Positions 36,226 through 44,669 of a DNA stretch of 64,000 nt are shown piece by piece (position 1 is the first letter of the stretch; every line of letters begins with the position of its first letter). Below the pieces are notes generated by a model. The model saw only the letters and a program-made list of their open reading frames with translations, was not told where the DNA came from and did not search any database. Source of the DNA: Hyphomicrobiaceae bacterium (GTDB lineage Bacteria > Pseudomonadota > Alphaproteobacteria > Rhizobiales > Hyphomicrobiaceae). The translations under genes and the position numbers were made by a program. Where the stretch lies: assembly GCA_025351355.1 (NCBI GenBank), contig JANXWC010000080.1:1-64000 (forward strand), given 5' to 3'.

Positions 36226-37257
36226 TTATTCGACGGCTGTTAGAGTGTAACCGGCTTCCCGCAACAATTCGACGATACCGTTGTCGCCCGGCAGATGCAT
36301 GGCGCCGACTGCGACGAACACGTTGCCAGTTGCCAGATGCATCAGCATGCGGTCGCGCATGCGTGTGTTGCGCTCGTCCAGCACATGCTTGCGGTATGAT
36401 TCGAGCGCCGTGGCATCGGCACCATGGCGCTTGGTTAGCTCTTCCAAGAGCGGCCATATCGCCCCGATATCGTGCGCGAGGTAAAGTTGCACCAGCGTCT
36501 CGGTTTGATCATCAATGCGATCGAAGCCTGCCAATGTCGCTTTCAGCAGGGATAGCTGTTCGGCATCCGACAACTCGGCGAATGCGCCCAACTTCATCTC
36601 TGTGCTTTCGAGACCAAACGATCCGACCCCGCGGCTTTCCGCCAGCCGTGCCAGCTCAGCGTCCAACGTCAATTTGCCCTGCTTCAAACGTTCGCGCTCA
36701 CAATCCGAAGTCGACGCCGCCAGCATCGCCACCCACGGTTTGGCACGCGGCACCAAGTCTTGCGACAGGCCCGACTTTACCAGCATCAGATTGGCCCGCG
36801 ACGCTTCGGGTTTGGCAAGCAACGATTCCAGCTTGGGATTTGTGCCGCCGTCTGGGAGCAACGCGTTGGTCATCGTGCCCACGGCTTCCTGCGTTCGCGC
36901 ATTCGTCGTCTCGTCGACCTCCAGCGCAATCCTCGATGCCGCGTTCATGGCCGAAGAGACTGCCGGACTCAGCGCCTGCAAGCGAAGATCGCTGACGCCG
37001 AGAGTAGCGAACAGGTACGACGCCGGGCGATCCGGCTTCTCCTCGTTCTCTATTTTCCACAGCACGTTAGAGCCGTTCTTGTTCGCCACCGCCGCCGCTT
37101 TGATGCGCGCGAAGGCCGACGCATCCTTGGCCTTGATATCGTCCAGCAGATTTCGGCCCGGGCAGCTGACGGATTGCGCCTCGGCTGCCGTGCTCAGCGG
37201 GCCGGCGATGGCCAGTGCAGCAAACGAGAAAAGAACCAAGGCACGAGGGAAGGACAT
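36226..37257 (-). CDS. TraB/GumN family protein
   Basis: Exported protein of 343 residues. Signal peptide about 1-27 (ending AEAQ), then the TraB/GumN fold with an early SYLFATLGVSD segment (the usual GTxH histidine is replaced), a mid-domain ALEVDE, and the C-terminal hallmark VAVGAMHLPGDNGIVELLREAGY. Some relatives are metal-dependent proteases (Tiki-like), but the altered first motif makes activity uncertain here. The open frame runs 151 codons upstream; I start at ATG 37257 because it gives a clean signal peptide. Confidence 0.82.
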   Translation of the reverse strand: MSFPRALVLFSFAALAIAGPLSTAAEAQSVSCPGRNLLDDIKAKDASAFARIKAAAVANKNGSNVLWKIENEEKPDRPASYLFATLGVSDLRLQALSPAVSSAMNAASRIALEVDETTNARTQEAVGTMTNALLPDGGTNPKLESLLAKPEASRANLMLVKSGLSQDLVPRAKPWVAMLAASTSDCERERLKQGKLTLDAELARLAESRGVGSFGLESTEMKLGAFAELSDAEQLSLLKATLAGFDRIDDQTETLVQLYLAHDIGAIWPLLEELTKRHGADATALESYRKHVLDERNTRMRDRMLMHLATGNVFVAVGAMHLPGDNGIVELLREAGYTLTAVE

Positions 37258-37409
37258 GACGACAACGCTTTCACAACAGGGACAACTTGCATGCAGCGAG
37301 AACGAGAGTACGTTTGCTTTTGATTGAACCGAAAACGTGCACTCGCTTTTGATTTGGCGCGAATTTTCACGCCGAACCGGATTCCACTTCAGGCTAAACG
37401 ACGTTATCT

Positions 37410-38393
37410 TCAGGCGCGGGGATGAAACTTTTCGTGCGCCTTCACCAGGCGTTCGCGATCGACCTCGGTATAGAGTTGAGTGGTGGACAGACTGGCGTGG
37501 CCGAGAAGTTCCTGGATCTGTCTGAGATCGGCGCCAGACGATAACAGGTGCGTCGCGAACGAATGCCTGAGCGCATGCGGCGTCGCAGTGTCCGGCAGAC
37601 CGAGCGCTGATCGCATCCGCTCCATGGCTAATTGGATAAGTCGCGGGTTGAGGACACCGCCCTTGGCACCACGGAATACGGGTTCGTCGTTTTCCAAGGT
37701 GTACGGGCAAAGCGCCACGTACCGTTCGACTGCGGCCTGCGTGACCGGCAGGATTGGAACCATGCGCTGCTTGCCACCTTTGCCGGTGATGATCAGCACG
37801 TCGGTGCCCGGCATCGGTGCCTCGGCTCGGGTAAGGCCCAAGGCCTCGGCCAATCGGAGGCCCGACCCATAAAGCAGCAACAACACCGCGGTGTCGCGCG
37901 CGGCCACCCAGTCCAGATCGGCGGTCATGCCGCCATCGACAACGGCCGCGGCACGGTCCACGGTCAATGGCTTCGGCACGGAGTGCGGAATTTTGGGCGA
38001 CAGCACCATTCGCAGCGCTCGATTTTTCAGAGTATCGGTTTCCTCGAGCCAGCGGAAAAACATGCGCAGCGATGAGATGGCGCGTGCCAGCGAGCGGTTT
38101 TCAAGGCCGGAGCGACGTCGGCTGACGAGGAAGGCGCGCAGGGACTTGGCGTCGATGTCAGCGAGATCGGCTAGCGCCAGCGGCCGGTCGAGACGCGCAT
38201 GCAGCCACGTCAGCATCTGCCGAAGGTCGCGGGCGTAGGCTTCGATTGAACTTTCGGCGAGGGCACGATCATGGCGCAGATACGTCTGCCAGTCAGCCGC
38301 CAGACGCGCGAGATCCGACCCCAACGGCGGCCAGTCGCCGACGAGTTGCCCCTCTTCGGGACAGGTGAGATCGCGTGATGCGTCCGCCAACAT
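37410..38393 (-). CDS. xerC: Tyrosine recombinase XerC
   Basis: Site-specific recombinase of 327 residues acting at dif to resolve chromosome dimers. N-terminal SAM-like DNA-binding domain at about 28-120. All catalytic residues are visible: Arg180 (SGLRLAEAL), Lys205 (TGKGGKQR), His273 and Arg276 (HALRH), His299 (LGHAS) and Tyr308 (TQLYT). AGGG precedes the ATG at 38393. No integron or phage genes are nearby, supporting the housekeeping XerC role. Confidence 0.93.
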   Translation of the reverse strand: MLADASRDLTCPEEGQLVGDWPPLGSDLARLAADWQTYLRHDRALAESSIEAYARDLRQMLTWLHARLDRPLALADLADIDAKSLRAFLVSRRRSGLENRSLARAISSLRMFFRWLEETDTLKNRALRMVLSPKIPHSVPKPLTVDRAAAVVDGGMTADLDWVAARDTAVLLLLYGSGLRLAEALGLTRAEAPMPGTDVLIITGKGGKQRMVPILPVTQAAVERYVALCPYTLENDEPVFRGAKGGVLNPRLIQLAMERMRSALGLPDTATPHALRHSFATHLLSSGADLRQIQELLGHASLSTTQLYTEVDRERLVKAHEKFHPRA

Positions 38394-38564
38394 GGAGCCC
38401 TCGCGTTGAATACGCCCGCTTAGCAATGCCAAACCAATTTTAAGATCCCGTTAAAGCTCGCCGCCCGCCCAATTCAGTGATCGCGGAAAGGAGTTGCCGG
38501 AACCGGCCATTCAGGGGTTAGCTCGGCGATCGAATTTGGCACCAAGCCATCGAAAGGGACAAAC

Positions 38565-39035
38565 ATGAAATTGCTCGGACAGGGTTTTTACTGGCAGGAT
38601 CTCAAGGTTGGCGATAGCTACCACACTTACGGCCGCACGTTGGCCGAGCACGACATCAGCGCGTTCTGCAACGTGGTGGGCTTCGTCGAACCGCTGTTTA
38701 CGGACGCTGAGTATCGCCGGCGCCATTCGGCCATGAAAGGATTTGCCGCGCCCGCCGCACTTGTCTACGCGGTGGCGGAGGGATTGGCACTGGCCGGCAC
38801 GGGACACGGCACTGGTCTTGCTTTCCTGCATGCGGAAATCGACGTGAAGGCCCCCGTGATCGGCGGCGATACCGTCCATGTCGAGATTGAAATCACCGAA
38901 GCGCGTGCCACTTCGAAAGGTCGCGGTCTGGTCCGTTCGCGCAACACCGTCATCAATCAGCGCAGCGACACGGTGATGATCTACACGCCGCTACGTTTGA
39001 TGGCGGGCCGGCCCGATGCCAGCATCGACGTCTGA
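38565..39035 (+). CDS. MaoC-like dehydratase/hydratase domain protein
   Basis: Hot-dog fold protein of 156 residues. MaoC-type features are YGRTLAEHDISAFCNVVGFVEP (acid dehydratase Asp-His region is altered; the usual D-x-NPxH reads V-EPLF here) and the later GDTVHVEIEI. Members hydrate enoyl-CoA or act on mesaconyl-CoA. Lack of the canonical N-P-x-H leaves catalysis uncertain. It stands alone on the plus strand. Confidence 0.82.
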   Translation: MKLLGQGFYWQDLKVGDSYHTYGRTLAEHDISAFCNVVGFVEPLFTDAEYRRRHSAMKGFAAPAALVYAVAEGLALAGTGHGTGLAFLHAEIDVKAPVIGGDTVHVEIEITEARATSKGRGLVRSRNTVINQRSDTVMIYTPLRLMAGRPDASIDV

Positions 39036-39393
39036 TGCATGTTGGAGGGCTACGGAGTTCACAGACCTAAGTCGTTATCTGGTTCGCGACCTTATCTCCC
39101 GACGCTATCCCGGAATTTGGACGACGCCCTTCGCGTTGGTAAAAATACCCGGGATCTTTGCCAGCTCGATTAATGTGCAATTGGCCAGTTATTCCTCCCT
39201 TCAACCTCGTAAAGATCCGGGCTTTTCGCGCCAACGGGCGCTGCGGCCGGGAAAGCGGCGGCCGCCATGTGGAGCATTGCGACGCGGAGGTGGCTACGAT
39301 GATCTGCGATTTCGAAAGCCGATGAGCGATGAATTTGTAATTTCCCGTGCAATCTATGGTCGTCTGGACTATAGTCGTTTAGATGATAGAACA
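39036..39393. other. Intergenic region before the HigBA-type pair, with an operator-like palindrome
   Basis: About 358 bases with no gene I can support. The toxin frame stays open through it with an alternative ATG at 39322. The perfect palindrome GACTATAGTC (39367-39376), 17 bases before the preferred toxin ATG, is a good candidate binding site for the antitoxin. Nothing else stands out. Confidence 0.5.
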
Positions 39394-39792
39394 ATGCGGG
39401 TCTTGTCGATTAGGCCGTTCACCCGTTTCCAGCGGAAAGAACGCATCAGCGATAAGTCCTTGCTCGATGCTGTGGCGAGAGCGGAATCCGGTCGATTCGA
39501 TGCAGACCTTGGTGGCGGCTTGATCAAGCAACGTATCGCGCGACCGGGGCAGGGAAAGAGTGGCGGCTACCGCACGGTGATTGCCTACCGCAGGGGCAAT
39601 CGCGCCATATTCCTCTACGGCTTCGCGAAGAACGAACGCAACAACATCGACGAAGACGAGTTGAAGTCGTGGCAGTCGATTGGTGCAGGATGGCTGGCGG
39701 CGGATGATGCGGCGATTGCCAAAGCAGTGAAGGAGGACCGAGCCAGGAGGATAGAACATGACGACAAGAAAAAACATGAAGACCAACAATAA
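39394..39792 (+). CDS. RelE/ParE-superfamily toxin, HigB-like (type II)
   Basis: Toxin of 132 residues. The segment TRFQRKERISDKSLLDAV and the central GGYRTVIAYRRGNRAIFLYGFAKNER match the group of RelE/ParE proteins paired with downstream HTH antitoxins. I chose ATG 39394 because relatives start with this short MR-hydrophobic-x-PF segment. It overlaps the antitoxin gene by 35 bases. The toxin-first order is that of HigBA. Confidence 0.88.
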   Translation: MRVLSIRPFTRFQRKERISDKSLLDAVARAESGRFDADLGGGLIKQRIARPGQGKSGGYRTVIAYRRGNRAIFLYGFAKNERNNIDEDELKSWQSIGAGWLAADDAAIAKAVKEDRARRIEHDDKKKHEDQQ

Positions 39793-40111
39793 ATCCCGCC
39801 GTCGCGCGGAAATCGCCGAAGCGGCGAATGACCTGGCGGCGCTCGGCCTGATGAAGGACGATGAGGCGAAGAAAATCACCTTGCGCATGCTGGGGCCTGA
39901 TGCGCTGCCGAAAGCGGTTTCGCTGTCGGCGAAGGAAATCACGGCCATCCGCGAAGATGCTGGCCTAAGCCAGGCTGTGTTTGGCCGCCTGCTGGAGGTC
40001 TCTACGGGAACGGTGAGCAAGTGGGAACGCGGTGAACTTGAGCCGCGCGGTCCAGCGCGGCGGCTTCTGCATCTGATCAAACGCAAGGGCGTCGCCGCTC
40101 TGATCGTGTGA
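39758..40111 (+). CDS. XRE-family antitoxin, HigA-like
   Basis: Antitoxin of 117 residues with a C-terminal helix-turn-helix (IREDAGLSQAVFGRLLEVSTGTVSKWERG, shown here only as its key parts: SQAVFGRLL and GTVSKWERG). CAGGAGG sits seven bases before the ATG inside the toxin gene, giving efficient translation. It should bind both the toxin and the upstream palindrome. Confidence 0.9.
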   Translation: MTTRKNMKTNNKSRRRAEIAEAANDLAALGLMKDDEAKKITLRMLGPDALPKAVSLSAKEITAIREDAGLSQAVFGRLLEVSTGTVSKWERGELEPRGPARRLLHLIKRKGVAALIV

Positions 40112-40209
40112 TGGAACTGTTTTAGTGCACAGCCCGATAGCCGGTTGTGCCGTGTAGGTGGCTTCGGCGATCGAAGATGTGTGAACCTCGAAGGTCAGAG
40201 GGCTCGGTC

Positions 40210-40572
40210 ATGGAGCAAAGCGATATCGAGGAGATCTTTGCCGGGCTGGGCGCCGTGACGATCAAGCGCCTGTTCAGCGGGCGGGGCATCTACCATCGCG
40301 GCGTGATCGTCGGCGCGATCATGGGAGGCGAGATGCTGCTCAAGGCGGACGCCGAATCCGAACCGCAGTTTGTCGCGGCCGGCTCGACCCAATGGACCTA
40401 CGAATTCAAGCGCGGCAAGACGGTTCGAATGCCCTACTGGACCATTCCAGCCGAAGCCATGGACGACCCGGAACTGCTCGCCACCTGGGTGCGGCTGGCG
40501 TTCGCCGCAGCCAGCCGGACAGCGGCGAAAGAGCGCCGGAACAAACGCGATCCGCAAGAGCGTGGGGCGTAA
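40210..40572 (+). CDS. TfoX N-terminal domain protein
   Basis: 120 residues with the TfoX/Sxy N-terminal fold: RLFSGRGIYHRGVIVG and the YEFKRGKTVRMPYWTIPAEAMDDPELLATW segment, cited here by its MPYW and WTIP parts. There is no TfoX C-terminal domain, as in many alphaproteobacterial versions. The role is unknown; gamma-proteobacterial TfoX controls competence, but that function should not be assumed. ATG 40210 gives a normal family N-terminus. Confidence 0.85.
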   Translation: MEQSDIEEIFAGLGAVTIKRLFSGRGIYHRGVIVGAIMGGEMLLKADAESEPQFVAAGSTQWTYEFKRGKTVRMPYWTIPAEAMDDPELLATWVRLAFAAASRTAAKERRNKRDPQERGA

Positions 40573-40987
40573 TCGGTAGCGCCATTTACCAGAGTTGCGG
40601 GAAGAACGTGATTTCCCGCATTGATTGCCGTATATCTTTTAGCAACTTGCTTCGCCGGGACGGATGATCACCGTCATCAAACGTGGCAAGGGCCGCTGCA
40701 AATGGTGGAACAATCCCGTGGCTGACGATCCGCGGGCGCCACCCAAATCCGTCCCGCCCCGACAACTCAAGGGTCTGATAGAGGTATCAAGGAGCGACGG
40801 TGGACACCACAGCGGGCGGAGTGCGAGATGTCGCACACTAACTGAACTGCAAAATGCCTGCGGCTCGCCCGCACTCCGCACCCGGCGATTTCTCAGTCGG
40901 ATTTTTCAGAAAATACTGCTGCCGTCTGGACCTTATGTTCCATGCCTCGTGTTGTAGATCGAATTTAAGCGTGCTGCCCGACCATCC
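40573..40987. other. Non-coding stretch between convergent genes
   Basis: 415 bases between the TfoX-like gene and the PLP enzyme. A 97-codon plus-strand frame (40664-40957) is open but has no ribosome site, odd composition and no family I know; I treat it as chance. No repeat or terminator is evident. Confidence 0.45.
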
Positions 40988-42073
40988 TCACACCAACTTC
41001 CCGCGCGCGGCGACCGGATAAACGTCGACGATCTCGCCCCCGCGCACGGCAATCAACTGGTCGACCATGTTGACGACGACGCAGACGTGATTGGGCACGA
41101 TGCGCACGACGTCGCCGATGGCCGGGCGAGCGTTGCACTTCGCGAGATCCAGAAAACCGTGCTCTTCGGCAAAGCCTTTGATACGCGCTTCCGGATGCTC
41201 GAGGATCAGCCCGTGACCATCGAGGCCGCCGGTGTCCGATGTCAAAGTTTTCGATCCCGCATCGAGGATGCCGCGCTCCGGTCCGGCGCGGCTGACGACG
41301 GTGGAATAGACATTCAGCGCGCAGTCGGCCAGCGTCGCGACGCCAGCCTTGATCTGCATGCGATCATTGAAGATGTAGGTGCCGGCGCGATGCTCGGTGG
41401 CACCCGAGAGCTTGCCGACATTGACGAGATTGGGGGAACCACCGGTCGAGACCAGCTTGGCTTCGAGCCCGAGCGCTGTGAGACCCAGGCGCACTTCGTC
41501 GAAAAATTTCTGCGTCTCGGGCCATGACGTTTCGGTCGGGTAGAACAGCAGCCCGCGGAATTCGAGGCCGGCCGTGTCCCGGACCAATCGCGCCAACTCG
41601 ATGGCCTCGCGCGCCGTCTCGACGCCGGCACGCTGGCGGCCCGTGTCGCATTCGATGGCCACGCCGATCAGGGCTTCGGCTTGCGAGGCGGCTTCGGCAT
41701 AGACCGCAAGTGTCACCGGGTTGTCGGCGCAGACGGTCAGGTCCAGAGTTTTGCGCAGGGCCGCCAGCCGACCCGAGCGTGCCGCACCGATCAGGTTGTA
41801 GCTGACGAGGATATCGTCGATGCCCGCTTGCGCCATCACCTCGGCTTCGCCCAGCTTCTGGCAGGTGATGCCGCGCGCCCCTGCTGCGATCTGCGCCTTG
41901 GCGAGTGCGGGGATTTTGTGCGTCTTGATGTGCGGCCGGTTGGCGACGCCGGCAGCGTCACAGATGCCCTGCACGCGGGCGATATTGCGGTCGACGATAT
42001 CCAGGTCGATGACGACGGCAGGCGTGCCAAACTCGCGGGCGATGCAGGTTTTGAGGTCGGCTGTGGTGGCCAT
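40988..42073 (-). CDS. D-threonine aldolase / alanine-racemase-fold PLP enzyme (DSD1-like)
   Basis: PLP fold-type III enzyme of 361 residues, related to D-threonine aldolase and D-serine dehydratase. The PLP lysine is in RPHIKTHKIP (about residue 49), then CDTGRQRAGV, the phosphate-binding STGGSPN, and the metal-binding PNHVCVVVN near the C-terminus. It probably cleaves or dehydrates a D-3-hydroxy amino acid. The open frame extends 35 codons upstream; ATG 42073 gives the normal N-terminus. It is a single gene, divergent from rpsB. Confidence 0.88.
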   Translation of the reverse strand: MATTADLKTCIAREFGTPAVVIDLDIVDRNIARVQGICDAAGVANRPHIKTHKIPALAKAQIAAGARGITCQKLGEAEVMAQAGIDDILVSYNLIGAARSGRLAALRKTLDLTVCADNPVTLAVYAEAASQAEALIGVAIECDTGRQRAGVETAREAIELARLVRDTAGLEFRGLLFYPTETSWPETQKFFDEVRLGLTALGLEAKLVSTGGSPNLVNVGKLSGATEHRAGTYIFNDRMQIKAGVATLADCALNVYSTVVSRAGPERGILDAGSKTLTSDTGGLDGHGLILEHPEARIKGFAEEHGFLDLAKCNARPAIGDVVRIVPNHVCVVVNMVDQLIAVRGGEIVDVYPVAARGKLV

Positions 42074-42143
42074 GGGTGGGATCCCGATTGTTGAACAGTT
42101 CGCGCCAACATAGCACTGCTCGCGATCCGTCAAACAAAAAGAC

Positions 42144-42216
42144 GGGTGGTTCGGAGGGTGTCCCTCCGAGCGGGTCATAGGGCGGCAGCCCTATTCGCGG
42201 AGCAGATTTGCCCGCC
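42144..42216. repeat. Palindromic repeat, family copy 1
   Basis: Two adjacent hairpins: TCGGAGGG (42151-42158) with CCCTCCGA (42162-42169), and ATAGGGC (42177-42183) with GCCCTAT (42188-42194), then TTCGCGGAGCAGATTTG. The same layout (GGTGTCCC core, second hairpin, TTCGCG-AGC-ATT end) recurs at 56341-56408, so the two are copies of one element whose stems covary. Confidence 0.65.
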
Positions 42217-42340
42217 AGAATACGGAGTTGCATTAATCGCCACACCCCGCTATATGCCGCCCTATTCCACACGCGGATGTGCGCCCGGCGGACCCAAAGC
42301 CCCGTCGACCAGTGCTCCGGTGTTTCTCTCCACGTACCGC

Positions 42341-42377
42341 ACATGGCGGTCGGCTCCCAGCAGGGGAGCCGCCATGT
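42341..42377 (+). promoter_or_regulatory. Hairpin in the rpsB leader
   Basis: ACATGGCG (42341-42348) and GCTCCC (42353-42358) pair with GGGAGC (42364-42369) and CGCCATGT (42370-42377): 14 base pairs with a four-base bulge and a five-base loop. It ends 58 bases before the rpsB ATG. Such a structure could mediate S2 autoregulation or attenuation; there is no T-run, so termination is less likely. Confidence 0.5.
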
Positions 42378-42434
42378 GCAACTGGAAAGAGACTAAGTCC
42401 GCGGCGGTTCAACCGGAAAATCATAGGACGTACA

Positions 42435-43424
42435 ATGGCTCTGCCGCAATTCAACATGCGCCAGCTTCTTGAAGCTGGCTGTCACTTCGGTCATCAGGCG
42501 CATCGCTGGAACCCGAAAATGGCGCCCTACATCTTCGGCGCCCGCAACAACATCCATATTGTCGATCTCGCGCAGACCGTGCCGTTGCTGCATCAGGCGC
42601 TGGTCAAGGTGTCCGACACGGTCGCCAAGGGCGGTCGCGTGCTCTACGTCGGCACCAAGCGGACGGCGGCTGAGAACATCGCTGAAAGCGCCAAGCGCTC
42701 GGCGCAGTATTACATGAACCATCGCTGGCTGGGCGGCACGCTCACCAACTGGAAAACGATTTCGCAGTCGATCCGCCGTCTGCGCCAGCTCGATGAATTG
42801 CTGGCCGGCGAAGGCAAAGGCCGCTCCAAGAAGGAACTGCTGGAACTGACCCGCGACCGCGATACGCTGAGCAAGGCGCTCGGCGGCATCAAGGAAATGG
42901 GCGGCCTGCCGGAACTGCTGTTCGTGATCGACACGAACAAGGAGCAGATCGCCATTGCCGAAGCCAAGAAGCTGGGCATACCCATCGTGGCCATCATCGA
43001 TACCAATTGTAATCCCGATGGTATCGACTTCCCGATCCCCGGCAATGACGATGCCGGCCGTGCCATTACGCTCTATTGCGACCTGATCGCGCGCGCCTGC
43101 ATCGACGGCATCGAGCGTGGCCAGGCCGGCTCGGGCGTCGACGTCGGCGCCTCCGAGAACCCGGCGGCGGAAGTGTTGCCCGGCAAGTTCAAGGGCATCG
43201 AAGGTCCGCGCGGCGAGGCCGACGACCTCAAGCTGATCAAAACCATCAACGGCAAGCTGGAGCAGCGCCTCAACGACGCCGGCGTGTTCCACTTCTGGCA
43301 GATCGCCGATCTCGACCCGGCTGGACTGGCGCTGCTCGACAAGACGCTACGCCTGCGCGGCCAGACTGAGAAGGAAACCTGGATCGATCAGGCCAAGAAG
43401 CTGGTCGCCGCTAAGACGGTTTGA
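42435..43424 (+). CDS. rpsB: 30S ribosomal protein S2
   Basis: Ribosomal protein S2, 329 residues. Typical opening ([21 protein letters not shown]), then GGTLTNWKT and [19 protein letters not shown]. It is longer than the 241-residue E. coli protein through an alphaproteobacterial C-terminal region with ENPAAEV and [13 protein letters not shown] 42435 lies 57 bases after a leader hairpin. tsf follows, the usual rpsB-tsf order. Confidence 0.97.
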   Translation: MALPQFNMRQLLEAGCHFGHQAHRWNPKMAPYIFGARNNIHIVDLAQTVPLLHQALVKVSDTVAKGGRVLYVGTKRTAAENIAESAKRSAQYYMNHRWLGGTLTNWKTISQSIRRLRQLDELLAGEGKGRSKKELLELTRDRDTLSKALGGIKEMGGLPELLFVIDTNKEQIAIAEAKKLGIPIVAIIDTNCNPDGIDFPIPGNDDAGRAITLYCDLIARACIDGIERGQAGSGVDVGASENPAAEVLPGKFKGIEGPRGEADDLKLIKTINGKLEQRLNDAGVFHFWQIADLDPAGLALLDKTLRLRGQTEKETWIDQAKKLVAAKTV

Positions 43425-43445
43425 GTTGAAGGTTTGTGTTTAATC

Positions 43446-43566
43446 GTAGGTTGGGTTAGGCGCATTTTGGCGCCGTAACCCAACATGCAAAAGCAAATGT
43501 TGGGTTACGCGCGGTTTGTTCAAAACGCCATACTTGCGCCTTCGTGACCGCGCTAACCCAACCTAC
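43446..43566. repeat. Nested inverted repeat between rpsB and tsf
   Basis: Outer 14-base perfect arms GTAGGTTGGGTTAG (43446-43459) and CTAACCCAACCTAC (43553-43566) enclose inner 12-base arms GTAACCCAACAT (43475-43486) and ATGTTGGGTTAC (43497-43508). A related half-site, ACCCAACCTAACC, occurs at about 47441. It resembles mobile palindromic elements built on a GGTTGGGTTA unit. Confidence 0.8.
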
Positions 43567-43610
43567 AAGCTTTGCAATTCTCATCTACAAACTCACCCCG
43601 AGAGTTCGAC

Positions 43611-44531
43611 ATGACCGACATTACCGCATCCATGGTGAAAGAGCTGCGCGAACGCTCAGGCGCCGGCATGATGGACTGCAAGAAGGCGCTTGGCGAAACC
43701 AAGGGCAACATCGAAGAAGCCATCGATTACCTGCGCAAGAAGGGGATCATCAAGGCCGGCTCGAAGTCGGGCCGCGTTGCCGCCGAAGGGCTGATCGGTC
43801 TGATCACCGCGGGCAAGTCTGGCGCCATCGTCGAAGTCAACGCGGAGACCGACTTCGTCGCGCGCAACGACAAGTTCCAGGACATGGTGCGCAAGATCGC
43901 GTCGATCGCGCCTGAAGCCAAAGGCGACGTCGCCAAGCTGGTGGCGATGAAGTATCCGGGCGGCGCTCTTACCGTCGAAGAGACAATCAAGGAAATGATT
44001 GCCACCATCGGCGAGAACATGAATGCGCGGCGCACGGCGGTGGCTGCCGTCACCGATGGCGTCGTATCCGACTACCTGCACAACAAAGTGGCCGATGGCC
44101 TCGGCAAGATCGGCGTGCTGGTAGCGCTGGAAAGCAAAGGCGACAAGCCGACGCTGTTCGAATTGGGCCGGCAAGTCGCCATGCAGGTGGCAGCCAACAA
44201 CCCACTCGCGCTCGACATCACCGGTGTATCCGCCGATGTGCTGGCCCGCGAAAAGGCGATCCTTGCCGACAAGAACCAGGGCAAGAAGCCGGAAGTGCTG
44301 GAAAAGATTTTCCTGTCGAGCCTCAAGAGCTTCGCCAAGGAAAACTGCCTGCTTGACCAAGTGTGGATCCACGATCCCAGCAAGTCCGTCGGCCAAGCCA
44401 TGAAGGACGCTGAGGGCCGCGTCGGCGCTCCGGTTAAAATCGCCAGCTTCGTCCGCTATGGGCTGGGCGAAGGCATTGAGAAGGCGACTGAAGACTTCGC
44501 CGAAGAAGTGAAAAAAGCCGGCGGCGCGTAA
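43611..44531 (+). CDS. tsf: Elongation factor Ts
   Basis: Nucleotide exchange factor for EF-Tu, 306 residues. The N-terminal UBA-like domain has KELRERSGAGMMDCKKAL, and the TDFVARN signature lies near residue 80. The core domains follow with the conserved ending typical of the family. The start is ATG 43611, after GAGAG. A nested repeat separates it from rpsB, so processing or a separate promoter is possible. Confidence 0.97.
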   Translation: MTDITASMVKELRERSGAGMMDCKKALGETKGNIEEAIDYLRKKGIIKAGSKSGRVAAEGLIGLITAGKSGAIVEVNAETDFVARNDKFQDMVRKIASIAPEAKGDVAKLVAMKYPGGALTVEETIKEMIATIGENMNARRTAVAAVTDGVVSDYLHNKVADGLGKIGVLVALESKGDKPTLFELGRQVAMQVAANNPLALDITGVSADVLAREKAILADKNQGKKPEVLEKIFLSSLKSFAKENCLLDQVWIHDPSKSVGQAMKDAEGRVGAPVKIASFVRYGLGEGIEKATEDFAEEVKKAGGA

Positions 44532-44557
44532 GCCCGGTCGATCCTGTATTGTTCTTA

Positions 44558-44594
44558 GATGGCGGCGCTCGCGGGTGCCGCCATCAGCGTTTTT
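44558..44594 (+). terminator. Probable terminator after tsf
   Basis: GATGGCGGC (44558-44566) pairs with GCCGCCATC (44577-44585), followed after four bases by TTTTT. The offset T-run makes it slightly atypical. Confidence 0.65.
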
Positions 44595-44669
44595 GCGCCG
44601 GCTCTTGTTCAAACGCCCACAAGTGTGGAAGCATCGCTGCAGTCTCCCCGTCAGTGCAAGGAACCTTTC

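Noticed and set aside
37258-37710. 151-codon upstream extension of the GumN-family gene
   Set aside because: It overlaps the end of xerC on the same strand and would bury a good signal peptide.
40664-40957. 97-codon plus-strand frame in the gap before the PLP enzyme
   Set aside because: No ribosome site, no family, erratic composition and convergent context; more likely chance.
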